Origin: Comamonadaceae bacterium UBA4962
GTDB taxonomy: Bacteria; Pseudomonadota; Gammaproteobacteria; Burkholderiales; Burkholderiaceae_C
Direction: 5' to 3'
Assembly: GCA_002397315.1 (NCBI GenBank)
Contig: DHAE01000030.1
Span: 1-64,000 of the forward strand
DNA: 64,000 nucleotides
Part shown: positions 48,445 to 57,008 of the stretch, piece after piece
How the letters are laid out: every line of letters starts with the position of its first letter
How positions within the stretch are numbered: position 1 is the first letter of the stretch
Position numbers and translations under genes: made by a program
The notes under the pieces: model-generated
Told to the model about the DNA's origin: nothing
The model's database searches: none
What the model saw: the letters and a program-made list of their open reading frames with translations, nothing else

Positions 48445-51400
48445 AGCGCCTGATCCACTACGCGCTGCACCAGCCGCTCTTCATCGTGCTCGGCACGCTG
48501 CTGTTCGCGCTGGCCGGCGTCATCGCCTTCAAGAACCTGTCGGTGGAGGCCTTCCCGGACGTGACCGACACCCAGGTCACCGTGATCGCGCTCTTTCCCG
48601 GCCGCGCGCCGGAAGAGGTCGAAAAGCAGGTCACGCTGCCGATCGAAACCGCGCTCGCCGGCCTGCCCAACTCCATCCGCGTGTTCTCGCACACGCAGTT
48701 CGGGCTCTCCTTCACCGTGGTCACCTACGACGACTCGGCCAACGTGAACATCGTGCGCCAGCAGGTGGCCGAGCGGCTCTCCACCATCGATCTGCCCCAG
48801 GGCGTGCAGGCCGAGATCGCGCCCAACGCCACGCCGGTGGGCGAGATCATGCGCTACCGCCTCAAGGGCGACGGCCTCACCACCACCGACATCCGGACCA
48901 TCGAGGACTGGACGGTGGAGCGCGCGCTGCGGCAGGTGCCCGGCGTGGCCGACGTGGTCGCCATGGGCGGCGCGATCAAGCAGTACGAAGTGCAGCCCGA
49001 CATGGACAAGCTGCGCGCGTACAAGGTGAGCTTCCAGAACCTGCTGGACGTGCTGGGCCGCGGCAACGCCAACGCGGGCGGCAGCTACGTGGCGCAGGGC
49101 GCGCAGCAGTACACCATCCGCGGCCTGGGCCTGCTGCGCTCGGCCGAGGACATCGGCCGCATCGTCGTCGCATCCCGCGGCGGCACGCCGGTGCTGATCC
49201 GCGACATCGCCCAGGTGCGCATCGGCGCCGTGCCGCAGCTCGGCGTGGTCGGCCAGGACCAGGACGACGACATCGTCACCGGCATCGTGGTGATGCGCAA
49301 AGGCGAGAACCCGAGCGTGGTGCTCAAGGGCGTGAAGGACAAGATCGCGCAGCTGAACGAACGCGGCCTGCCGCCGGGCGTGCAGATCGTGCCCTTCTAC
49401 GACCGCACCTGGCTGATGGACAAGACCCTCACCACCGTGTTCCACAACCTGGTGGAAGGCGCGCTGCTGGTGTCGCTGGTGCTCTACATCTTCCTGTCGA
49501 ACCTGCGCGCCAGCCTGGCCGTGGTGGTCATCATCCCGCTCGCCCTGCTCTCCACCTTCATGGGCCTGAAGATCATGGGCGTGCCGGCCAACCTGCTGAG
49601 CCTGGGCGCGATGGACTTCGGCATCATCGTGGACGGCGCGGTGATCGTGATCGAGAACATCATGCACCGCCTGGCCGAACGCGGCGAGGACATGGACGAC
49701 CGCGACCGGCGCGACACCATCATCGAGGCCGCGGGCGAAGTCGGCCGCCCCACGCTGTTCTCGATGCTCATCATCATCGCGGCGCATATCCCGATCTTCG
49801 CGCTGCAGCGCCACGAAGGCCGCATCTTCCAGCCCATGGCGCTGTCGGTCACCACCGCCCTCATCGGCTCGCTGATCTTCTCGCTCACGCTGGTGCCGCT
49901 CCTGGCCTACTGGCTGCTGCGCCGCAAGCTGCCGCACGGCGACAACCGCGTGGTGACGCACGCCAAGCGCCTCTACGCGCCGGTGCTCGACTGGGCGCTG
50001 GAGCGCCGCCGCACGGTGGTCATCATCGCGCTGGCCGTGTTCGGCGTGGCCATGGTGGCCGCCTCGCGCCTGGGCTCGGAATTCCTGCCCGAACTGGACG
50101 AAGGCACGACCTGGGTGAACTTCAGCCTCTCGCCCAACGTCTCCACCGCCGAGGCCTCGCGCATCCTGCGCATGGCACGCAAGGCGCTGCTGTCGGTGCC
50201 CGAGGTGCGCACCACCGTCTCCAAGGCCGGCCAGCCGGAAGACGGCACCGACCCGAAAACCATCTCCATGGCCGAAATCTTCGTGGACCTGAAGCCCGAG
50301 GACCAGTGGCGCGCCGGCATGACGCGCGCCAAGATCACCGAGGAAATGGGCCGAGCGCTCTCCGCCATCCCCGGCATCGACCCGGCGTTCTCGCAGCCGA
50401 TCCGCGACAACGTGCTCGAATCGATCTCGCAGATCAAGGGCCAGATCGTGATCAAGCTGGCGGGCGACGACCTGGTCGAGATGAAGCGCATCACGGAAGA
50501 GATCGCCCGCGAGGTCAAGCAGGTGCAGGGCGTGGCCCGCGCCGAGATCGACCGCGAAGGCCAGGTGCCGCAGCTGCTGATCGACATCGACCGCGACCGC
50601 GCCGCGCGCTACGGCCTGAACGTGAGCGACATCCAGGACGTGATCGAGGCGGCGCTCGCCGGCAAGGCCGCCACCAACCTGTGGGAAGGCGAGCGCAAGT
50701 TCGCCGTGGCCGTGCGCCTGCCCTCCGACGAGCGCACCATCGCCAACCTGCCGCGCACGCCGATCGCCACGCCGGACGGCGGCTACGTGCAGCTGGGCGA
50801 CGTCGCGAAGATCCGCGAAAGCGCGGGCGCCATGAACATCGCCCGCGAGGCCGGCCGCCGCACCACGGCCATCGGCATCTTCATCGCCGGGCGCGACATG
50901 GGCTCCGTCGTGGCCGACATGAAGTCGCGCGTCGAGAAGAACGTGAAGATCCCGGACAACTACCAGGTCAACTGGTCCGGCGAGTTCGAGAACCAGGAAC
51001 GCGCCATGAAGCGCCTCTCGGTGGTCGTGCCGATCTCGCTGCTGCTGATCTTCGTGCTGCTGTTCGACGCCTTCAAGTCGGTGAAGATGGCTTCGCTCAT
51101 CCTGCTGAACGTGCCCCTGGCGCTCATCGGCGGCTTCGTGGCGCTCTGGGCCTTCGGCATCCCGCTGTCGGTGTCCGCCGCCATCGGCTTCATCGCGCTC
51201 TCGGGGCAGGCGGTGCTCAACGGCGTGGTGATGCTCTCGGTGTTCCAGCAGCTGCAGGCCGGCGGCGCCAGCGTGGTCGAGGCCGTGCGCCAGGGCTCCA
51301 TGCAGCGCCTGCGCACCGTGCTGATGACGGCGATGCTCGCCATGCTGGGCCTCTTGCCCATGGCCCTCTCGCACGAGATCGGCTCCGAGACGCAGCGGCC

Positions 51401-51527
51401 TCTCGCCATCGTGGTGATCGGCGGCCTGGTGACGGCCACGATGCTCACGCTGGTGGTGCTGCCGGCGCTGTACGTGGCGTGGTTCGGGCCGAAGAAGGGG
51501 CAGGAGGAGCCTGGCGTGCTCGCGTGA
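48441..51527 (+). CDS. czcA: Heavy-metal efflux RND pump (CzcA/CusA family, HME-RND)
   Basis: A 1028-residue inner membrane proton antiporter with twelve predicted membrane segments and two large periplasmic loops. The N-terminus ends with VEAFPDVTDTQVTVIALFPG, typical of HME-RND pumps. The TM4 signature is SLGAMDFGIIVDGAVIVIEN, in which the two acidic residues of DFGIIVDG define the zinc, cobalt or cadmium-type subgroup (HME1), rather than the copper or silver type. GKAATNLWEGERKFAVAVRL is part of the second porter domain. Metal specificity is inferred from this motif. Confidence 0.9.
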   Translation: MKRLIHYALHQPLFIVLGTLLFALAGVIAFKNLSVEAFPDVTDTQVTVIALFPGRAPEEVEKQVTLPIETALAGLPNSIRVFSHTQFGLSFTVVTYDDSANVNIVRQQVAERLSTIDLPQGVQAEIAPNATPVGEIMRYRLKGDGLTTTDIRTIEDWTVERALRQVPGVADVVAMGGAIKQYEVQPDMDKLRAYKVSFQNLLDVLGRGNANAGGSYVAQGAQQYTIRGLGLLRSAEDIGRIVVASRGGTPVLIRDIAQVRIGAVPQLGVVGQDQDDDIVTGIVVMRKGENPSVVLKGVKDKIAQLNERGLPPGVQIVPFYDRTWLMDKTLTTVFHNLVEGALLVSLVLYIFLSNLRASLAVVVIIPLALLSTFMGLKIMGVPANLLSLGAMDFGIIVDGAVIVIENIMHRLAERGEDMDDRDRRDTIIEAAGEVGRPTLFSMLIIIAAHIPIFALQRHEGRIFQPMALSVTTALIGSLIFSLTLVPLLAYWLLRRKLPHGDNRVVTHAKRLYAPVLDWALERRRTVVIIALAVFGVAMVAASRLGSEFLPELDEGTTWVNFSLSPNVSTAEASRILRMARKALLSVPEVRTTVSKAGQPEDGTDPKTISMAEIFVDLKPEDQWRAGMTRAKITEEMGRALSAIPGIDPAFSQPIRDNVLESISQIKGQIVIKLAGDDLVEMKRITEEIAREVKQVQGVARAEIDREGQVPQLLIDIDRDRAARYGLNVSDIQDVIEAALAGKAATNLWEGERKFAVAVRLPSDERTIANLPRTPIATPDGGYVQLGDVAKIRESAGAMNIAREAGRRTTAIGIFIAGRDMGSVVADMKSRVEKNVKIPDNYQVNWSGEFENQERAMKRLSVVVPISLLLIFVLLFDAFKSVKMASLILLNVPLALIGGFVALWAFGIPLSVSAAIGFIALSGQAVLNGVVMLSVFQQLQAGGASVVEAVRQGSMQRLRTVLMTAMLAMLGLLPMALSHEIGSETQRPLAIVVIGGLVTATMLTLVVLPALYVAWFGPKKGQEEPGVLA

Positions 51528-51549
51528 TACCGGTCAGTGGTCGGTAGGC

Positions 51550-51596
51550 AAGGCCTGTTCGCGCGGAGGCGGCTCCGCGGGACAGGCCTTTTTTCT
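51550..51596 (+). terminator. Rho-independent terminator after czcA
   Basis: AAGGCCTGT and ACAGGCCTT arms enclose an inner CGCGGAG/CTCCGCG stem, and TTTTTT follows directly. It lies 23 bases after the czcA stop and ends the efflux operon. Confidence 0.85.
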
Positions 51597-51754
51597 TGTC
51601 CCTGGAAGTGGACCGTCCGGCAGGTCATCCACATCCAACTGCGAAAACCCAGGCAGAGGCTTGTGACATTTGAGATGGCCACGGCGGCACCCGGAGAATC
51701 CAGGCACGAGGGACATCTGGCAGTCCTGCAAATGCCTCCGAGAAAGGAGGACAT

Positions 51755-51778
51755 GAAAAAGGGGGCCTAGGCCCCCCG
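51755..51778 (-). terminator. Terminator after the chemoreceptor gene
   Basis: On the minus strand a perfect GGGGGCCTAGGCCCCC palindrome (51761-51776) is followed by TTTTT (51756-51760). It starts 9 bases after the chemoreceptor stop and would end that transcript. The tight loop makes it short, about six paired bases. Confidence 0.6.
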
Positions 51779-51784
51779 ATTCCA

Positions 51785-53461
51785 TCAAGCCGAAAGCAAC
51801 GCCGTCCGCCCCCCGGCCGGCAGCGCCGCCGAATCACCATAGCCAGCAGCAGACGCGGAACCGGACGCACCCATCCCGTACCCCGCCGCCGTGGCCGCAT
51901 CGTCCAGATGGAACTGCTGCACCACCTGCGACAGCCGCGCGGCCTGCTCGCGCAGGGACTGGGCTGCGGCGGCGGATTCCTCCACCAGCGCGGCGTTCTG
52001 CTGGGTCATGCGGTCGATCTCGCCCACCGAGCCGTTGACCTGCCCGATGCCCGAGGACTGCTCGGCGGAGGCGGAATTGATCTCGCCGATGATGTCCGAG
52101 ACGCGCTGCACGCTCTCCACGATCTCCTTCATGGCGGTGCCGGCGTCCTCCACGTGGCGCACGCCGCCGTTCACGGCCGTCACGCTGGAACTGATGAGGC
52201 CCTTGATCTCGCTGGCGGCCTGGGCGCTGCGCTGCGCGAGGCTGCGCACCTCGCCCGCCACCACCGCGAAGCCGCGGCCCTGTTCGCCGGCACGGGCCGC
52301 TTCCACGGCGGCGTTCAGCGCCAGGATGTTGGTCTGGAAGGCGATGGAGTCGATCAGGCCGATGATGTCGCCGATCTTGCGGCTGGAGGCCGAGATCTCG
52401 TGCATGCTGGCCACGGCCTGCTGCACCACGCTGCCGCCGCGCGTCGCGATGCCCGAGGCGGAAGCGACGAGCTGGTTGGCCACCTGCGAGGACGATGCCG
52501 TCTGCTGCACCGTGGCCGTGAGTTCCGACAGCGAGGCCACGGCCTCCTGCGCGTTGCTGGCCGTCTGCTCGGTGCGGGACGACAGGTCCTGGTTGCCCGA
52601 GGCGATTTCCTGGCTCGCCGTGGCGATGCTGCCGCTCGCATCGCGCACCTGCGACACGAGGGCGCTCAGCCCCTGCTGCATGCCCTGCAGCGAGCGCTGC
52701 AGGTCGGCCACTTCGTCGCGGCCCTCGACGTGCATGCGCTGCGACAGGTCGCCACCGGCGATCGCCTGCGCCATGCGGCGCGCCTCCACCAGCGGACGGC
52801 AGATGGAAATCATGTTCAGCAGCGTGAGCGGCACCACCACGACCACGGTGATCAGCACCGCCAGCGCGAACAGCCACTTGGTCTGCTCGGACACGGTCTG
52901 CTGGCGCTCGGTCACGGCCGCCACTTCCTTGCGCAGTTCCTCGTTGAGCTGGACGAGCAGCTTGTCGGCCTCGGCGAACTCCGCGATGGCTTTCGTGCTC
53001 ATGCGGTTGGCGATCGTCGCGCTGTCGTAGCCGCCGGCCTCGAGCTGCCGCGCGATGCTCGCGAACTGCGTGCTGTAGGCATCCAGGCGCTTCACGATGT
53101 CGCTGGCGAGCCGGTTGTCGGTGTCCTTGCCGCCCTGCTGGAAGGTGGCGGCCACCTTCTTCGCACGGTCCAGGCTGGCCAGCCAGGCGGCATGCGCCTT
53201 CTGCACGCCCTCGGGCTTCTCGTACTGGATGATCATGTCCTTCTCGTACTGGCGGATGGCACCCATCTCGCCGCGCAGCTCGGCCATGGCGCTCACTTCC
53301 GCGAACGAGTGGCCGATGAAGTCCTCGCTCATCGCGTGGATGCGGAACATGCCCAGCATGCCCGCCCCGCCCAGCAGGCCCAGCAGACCCAGTACGACAC
53401 CGATAGCCCCCAGCATGCGGACACGGATGGTTAACCCGCGCATGAGCGAATCTAACTTCAT
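51785..53461 (-). CDS. Methyl-accepting chemotaxis protein
   Basis: A 558-residue chemoreceptor. Membrane segments at about 14-38 and 195-217 flank a four-helix-bundle-type periplasmic ligand domain (SEDFIGHSFAEVSAMAEL to about residue 190). A HAMP domain follows (SICRPLVEARRMAQAIAGGDL), then the methylation and signalling helices with the hairpin tip DIIGLIDSIAFQTNILALNA and GEQGRGFAVVAGEVRSLAQR. The C-terminus GGRTALLSA lacks a recognisable CheR-tethering pentapeptide. Ligand unknown. Confidence 0.93.
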   Translation of the reverse strand: MKLDSLMRGLTIRVRMLGAIGVVLGLLGLLGGAGMLGMFRIHAMSEDFIGHSFAEVSAMAELRGEMGAIRQYEKDMIIQYEKPEGVQKAHAAWLASLDRAKKVAATFQQGGKDTDNRLASDIVKRLDAYSTQFASIARQLEAGGYDSATIANRMSTKAIAEFAEADKLLVQLNEELRKEVAAVTERQQTVSEQTKWLFALAVLITVVVVVPLTLLNMISICRPLVEARRMAQAIAGGDLSQRMHVEGRDEVADLQRSLQGMQQGLSALVSQVRDASGSIATASQEIASGNQDLSSRTEQTASNAQEAVASLSELTATVQQTASSSQVANQLVASASGIATRGGSVVQQAVASMHEISASSRKIGDIIGLIDSIAFQTNILALNAAVEAARAGEQGRGFAVVAGEVRSLAQRSAQAASEIKGLISSSVTAVNGGVRHVEDAGTAMKEIVESVQRVSDIIGEINSASAEQSSGIGQVNGSVGEIDRMTQQNAALVEESAAAAQSLREQAARLSQVVQQFHLDDAATAAGYGMGASGSASAAGYGDSAALPAGGRTALLSA

Positions 53462-53565
53462 GATTGCCTTCCTCTAATCCCCCCAGCCCGGCGATGCGGT
53501 CTGGCTATGAATGAAACAAAACGTAGCTGACTGAGGGGCAAGCGTAACCGAATGCGGAGTGATTC

Positions 53566-55878
53566 TCAAAGACGCCAGCGCTTCAACAGCAGCGCATTGG
53601 CCATCACGCTCACGGAACTGAGCGCCATCGCGGCACCGGCCACCACGGGGCTCAGGTAGCCCAGCGCGGCGAGCGGGATGCCGGCCACGTTGTACGCGAA
53701 GGCCCAGAACAGGTTCTGCCGGATCTTCGCCACCGTGCGGCGCGATACGTCCAGGGCCGCAGCCACCAGCGCGGGATCGCCACGCATGAGCGTAATGCCC
53801 GCCGCATGCATCGCCACGTCGGTGCCGTTGCCCATGGCGACACCCACGTCGGCCGCCGCCAGCGCGGGCGCATCGTTCACCCCGTCGCCCACCATGGCGA
53901 CCGTGCGGGCCCCCGATGCACCGGCACTCTGCGCACCGTCGCGTTGGAGCCGCGCCACGTGAGAAGCCTTGTCGGCGGGCAGCACCTCGGCGATCACCTC
54001 GCCCGCCTCGGGGCGCAGGCCCAGCCGCCGCGCCATCGCCTCGGCCGCGCCGCGGTTGTCGCCCGACAGCATCACCACCCGCAGCCCGCGCGCCCGCAGC
54101 GCCTCGATCGCCGCGGCGGCACCCGGCTTGGGCTCGTCGCCGAAGGCCAGCAGCGCACGCACCGCATCGCCGCCGCCCGGCAGCCGCTCGGAAAGGGCCG
54201 ACACCGTCGCGCCGCCGTCCTGCAGCGCCTGGGCGCGTGCCGCCAATGCGGTAGGGACCTCGGCCCCGAGCGACTCCATCCAGCGCAGGCTGCCGAGGCG
54301 CCAGGCCGCGCCCCCCGCCTGCCCTTCCGTGCCGCGGCCCGGCACCGCCTGCACCGCTTCGGCCGCAGCGGGCACGGTCATGCCCCGTTCGCGCACGGCC
54401 TGCAGCGTGGCGTGCGCGAGCGGATGTTCGCTGCCCGCCTGCAGCGCGGCCGCCGCAGCCAGCAGCGCCTGCGCATCGTCTCCGGGCACTACCTCGAACG
54501 CCTGCAGGCGCGGCCTGCCCAGCGTGAGCGTGCCGGTCTTGTCGAACGCCACGGTATCGACCCGGTGGGCCGTCTCCAGCGCCTCCGCGTCCTTGATGAG
54601 AATGCCGTGCCGCGCGGCCACGCCCGTGCCCGCCATGATCGCGGCCGGCGTCGCCAGGCCCAGCGCGCAGGGGCAGGCGATCACCAGCACCGCCACCGCG
54701 TGGATGAGCGCGGCCTCGATGCCGGCGCCCGCCATGAGCCAGCCCAGCAGCGTGCACAGCGCCAGCGCCAGCACCACCGGCACGAACACGGCCGACACCC
54801 GGTCCACCAGCCGCTGGATCGGTGCCTTGGCGGCCTGTGCGTCCTCGACGAGCCGGATGATGCGCGCCAGCACCGTCTCGGCGCCCACGGCCGTCACCCG
54901 CACCACCACGCGGCCGTCGCCGTTCACCGAGCCGCCCGTCACCGCGTCGCCCGCGTTCCGCGCCACCGGCAACGGCTCGCCGGTGAGCATGGATTCGTCC
55001 ACCTGCGTGTGCCCTTCGAGCACCGTGCCGTCCACCGGCAGGCGCTCGCCGGGGCGCACGGCGATGCGGTCGCCGGCCATCAGTTCGGCCACGGGCATGT
55101 CCACCTCGCCGTCCGGACCGATCCAGTGCGCGGCCTCGGGCCGCAGCGCATGCAGCGCGCGGATGGCTTCCGTGGTCTGCCGCTTGGCGCGCGCCTCCAG
55201 CCACTTGCCCAGCAGTACCAGCGTGATCACCACGGACGAGGCCTCGAAGTACAGATGCGGCGCATGGCCCCCGCCGCCATGCGTGGCCGTCGACCAGAGC
55301 CACAGCGACAGGCCGTAGGCCGCGCTCGTGCCGATCGCCACCAGCAGGTCCATGTTGCCGGCGCGTGCCCGCAGCGCATGCCAGCCCGCGCGGTAGAAGC
55401 GCGCGCCCAGCACGAACTGCACGGGCGTGGCCAGCAGCCACTGCAGCCAGGCCGGCGGCATCCAGTCCCGCCCCGCCAGGCCGCCGAGCATGGGCAGCAC
55501 CAGCGGCAGCGACAGCGCGATGCCCGCCGCCACCGGCCCGAAGCCGGCCCAGGGCGAGGAAGCCTCCTGCGGCTCCGGCGCATCCGCCGCACGCGGCTCG
55601 TAGCCCGCATGGCGCACGGCGCGGCGCAGCAGGCCGTCCATGGCATCGGGCTCCGTGCCGGCCGGCGCACCGTAGACCACGTGCGCGCGCTCGGTCGCGA
55701 GGTTGACCTCGGCACTGCGCACGCCGGGCACCTTGCGCAGCGCGCGCTCCACGCGGCCCGAACAGCTCGCGCAGGTCATGCCGCCGATGCCCAGGTCCAG
55801 CGACCGCTCCGCCAGCGCGGCAGCCGCGCCGCCGGAAGACAGAGAAGGGGAAGAGGAGGAAGAGGATGGATCAGCCAT
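53566..55878 (-). CDS. copA: Copper-exporting P1B-type ATPase CopA
   Basis: A 770-residue pump with one N-terminal heavy-metal-associated domain (GGMTCASCSGRVERAL, Cys36 and Cys39), eight membrane segments and the metal-channel motif VIACPCALGLATP. Catalytic motifs are present: TGEPLPV, DKTGTLTLG (phosphorylated Asp), GSEHPLAHA, and MVGDGVNDAPALAAADVG. It expels Cu(I) from the cytosol. Divergent from copZ-cueR with a MerR-type promoter between 55885 and 55915. An N-terminal Ser-rich run precedes the HMA domain. Confidence 0.95.
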   Translation of the reverse strand: MADPSSSSSSPSLSSGGAAAALAERSLDLGIGGMTCASCSGRVERALRKVPGVRSAEVNLATERAHVVYGAPAGTEPDAMDGLLRRAVRHAGYEPRAADAPEPQEASSPWAGFGPVAAGIALSLPLVLPMLGGLAGRDWMPPAWLQWLLATPVQFVLGARFYRAGWHALRARAGNMDLLVAIGTSAAYGLSLWLWSTATHGGGGHAPHLYFEASSVVITLVLLGKWLEARAKRQTTEAIRALHALRPEAAHWIGPDGEVDMPVAELMAGDRIAVRPGERLPVDGTVLEGHTQVDESMLTGEPLPVARNAGDAVTGGSVNGDGRVVVRVTAVGAETVLARIIRLVEDAQAAKAPIQRLVDRVSAVFVPVVLALALCTLLGWLMAGAGIEAALIHAVAVLVIACPCALGLATPAAIMAGTGVAARHGILIKDAEALETAHRVDTVAFDKTGTLTLGRPRLQAFEVVPGDDAQALLAAAAALQAGSEHPLAHATLQAVRERGMTVPAAAEAVQAVPGRGTEGQAGGAAWRLGSLRWMESLGAEVPTALAARAQALQDGGATVSALSERLPGGGDAVRALLAFGDEPKPGAAAAIEALRARGLRVVMLSGDNRGAAEAMARRLGLRPEAGEVIAEVLPADKASHVARLQRDGAQSAGASGARTVAMVGDGVNDAPALAAADVGVAMGNGTDVAMHAAGITLMRGDPALVAAALDVSRRTVAKIRQNLFWAFAYNVAGIPLAALGYLSPVVAGAAMALSSVSVMANALLLKRWRL

Positions 55879-55884
55879 GCCGGC

Positions 55885-55915
55885 ACGTTAACCCCTGACA
55901 TCATGGCAAGGTCAA
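55885..55915 (-). promoter_or_regulatory. CueR-type promoter of copA (19-bp spacer)
   Basis: On the minus strand, TTGACC (complement of 55910-55915) and TAACGT (complement of 55885-55890) are separated by 19 bases. That stretched spacer is the hallmark of MerR-family activated promoters. The spacer includes CCTTGCC...GTCAGGGG-type dyad arms, so CueR would bind between the -35 and -10 boxes and unwind the promoter when copper is bound. Inference from spacing and dyad. Confidence 0.65.
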
Positions 55916-55940
55916 GGCCCTGGCATCGCACGGCCGGCGC

Positions 55941-55971
55941 TTGACTCTGCCACCATGTCAGGGTTCATGAT
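55941..55971 (+). promoter_or_regulatory. CueR-type promoter of copZ-cueR (19-bp spacer)
   Basis: TTGACT (55941-55946) and CATGAT (55966-55971) are separated by exactly 19 bases containing the dyad ACTCTGCCA...TGTCAGGGT. Together with the divergent copA promoter this gives two CueR boxes in one intergenic region, and cueR would regulate its own synthesis. Confidence 0.68.
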
Positions 55972-56014
55972 CCCGACATCCCTTCACCGGCATTTGTTTG
56001 AAAAGGAGCCCGCC

Positions 56015-56212
56015 ATGCAACACAGCTTCCAAGTCCAGGGCATGACCTGCGGCCACTGCGAGCGCGCCGTCGTGCACGCCGTCCGCCAGGTCGACACCGA
56101 CGCCACCGTGCAGGTCGACCTGCCCACCGGCCGCGTCGTGGTGGAGAGCGACCACCCCCGCGAGGCGCTGGCCGCCGCCATTACCGAAGAGGGCTACACG
56201 GTCGCGGCATGA
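56015..56212 (+). CDS. copZ: Copper chaperone CopZ-like HMA protein
   Basis: A 65-residue ferredoxin-like metallochaperone with the GMTCGHCERAVVHAVRQV motif (CxxC metal site near residue 12) and ITEEGYTVA at the end. It would carry Cu(I) to CopA. AAAAGGAG precedes the ATG at 56015. Its stop overlaps the cueR start (ATGA). Confidence 0.9.
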   Translation: MQHSFQVQGMTCGHCERAVVHAVRQVDTDATVQVDLPTGRVVVESDHPREALAAAITEEGYTVAA

Positions 56213-56760
56213 GCGCGCAGGCCCCGCAGCGCCGGCCCCGGGCTGCCGGCCCACGGCCCGCACCCGCCCGGGCGAAGGCCCCGGCAACGGCAGCAACGGC
56301 AACGGCAACGGCCCATGCCGCCGCGGCCAGCCCCGTGCCCATCGGCACCGCCGCCGCGCGGGCGGGCGTCTCGCAGCGCATGGTCCGCCACTACGAGGCC
56401 CTCGGACTGCTGCGCGGCGTGGCCCGCACGGACGGCGGCTACCGCCAGTACAACAGCAGAGATATCCACACCCTGCGCTTCATCCGCCGCGCGCGCGACC
56501 TCGGCTTCTCGATGGAGGAGATCGCCGCCCTGCTCGGCCTCTGGCAGGACCAGCGCCGCGCCAGCCGCGAGGTCAAGCGCATCGCCCAGGCCCACATCGA
56601 CGACCTGGGCCGCCGCATCGAATCCATGCAGGCCATGCAGCGCTCGCTGCAGCAACTGGTGGGCTGCTGCCAGGGGGACGGGCGGCCGGATTGCCCGATC
56701 CTGGATGACCTGGCGGGGACGGTTGGGACTGATCCGGAGAGCAGAGCAGGGAAGCTTTGA
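56209..56760 (+). CDS. cueR: Copper-responsive MerR-family regulator CueR
   Basis: A 183-residue regulator. A 42-residue Ala/Pro-rich tail precedes the winged helix domain (PIGTAAARAGVSQRMVRHYE, ALGLLRGVARTDGGYRQY). The C-terminal coiled coil carries CCQGDGRPDC, whose C-x7-C spacing matches the Cu(I)-binding loop of CueR. The 42-residue N-terminal tail is unusual, and a start closer to SPVPIG is conceivable though no obvious ATG is seen. It should activate copA and copZ. Confidence 0.85.
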   Translation: MSAQAPQRRPRAAGPRPAPARAKAPATAATATATAHAAAASPVPIGTAAARAGVSQRMVRHYEALGLLRGVARTDGGYRQYNSRDIHTLRFIRRARDLGFSMEEIAALLGLWQDQRRASREVKRIAQAHIDDLGRRIESMQAMQRSLQQLVGCCQGDGRPDCPILDDLAGTVGTDPESRAGKL

Positions 56761-57008
56761 TCCGAAGAGATATAGAACATCTATACCTCCAAGATTTATC
56801 CTTTCAGGTCAACGACTTATAAAACCCGTAAGGTTTAAAAATTTCGCTCGTCCCAAGGTTCTTACGTCCTGTGCGATGACGCCTTGGCGCCAGTGCGTAC
56901 GAGATCGCAGACCTACGATGGCGGCCTGGATCGCTACCTAGGCGCTGACAGGCAACACGCCTATGGGAAATTGATCTCCCCCTTTTCTCCTTCGAAGGAC
57001 CTGAAGCC

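Noticed and set aside
48252..51374. 1040-codon minus-strand open frame opposite the RND pump
   Set aside because: It is antisense to a clear RND pump, is rich in His/Asp/Arg repeats and has no domain.
56800..56850. AAACC/GGTTT hairpin after cueR
   Set aside because: The stem is only five bases and the following T content is weak; too poor for a terminator call.
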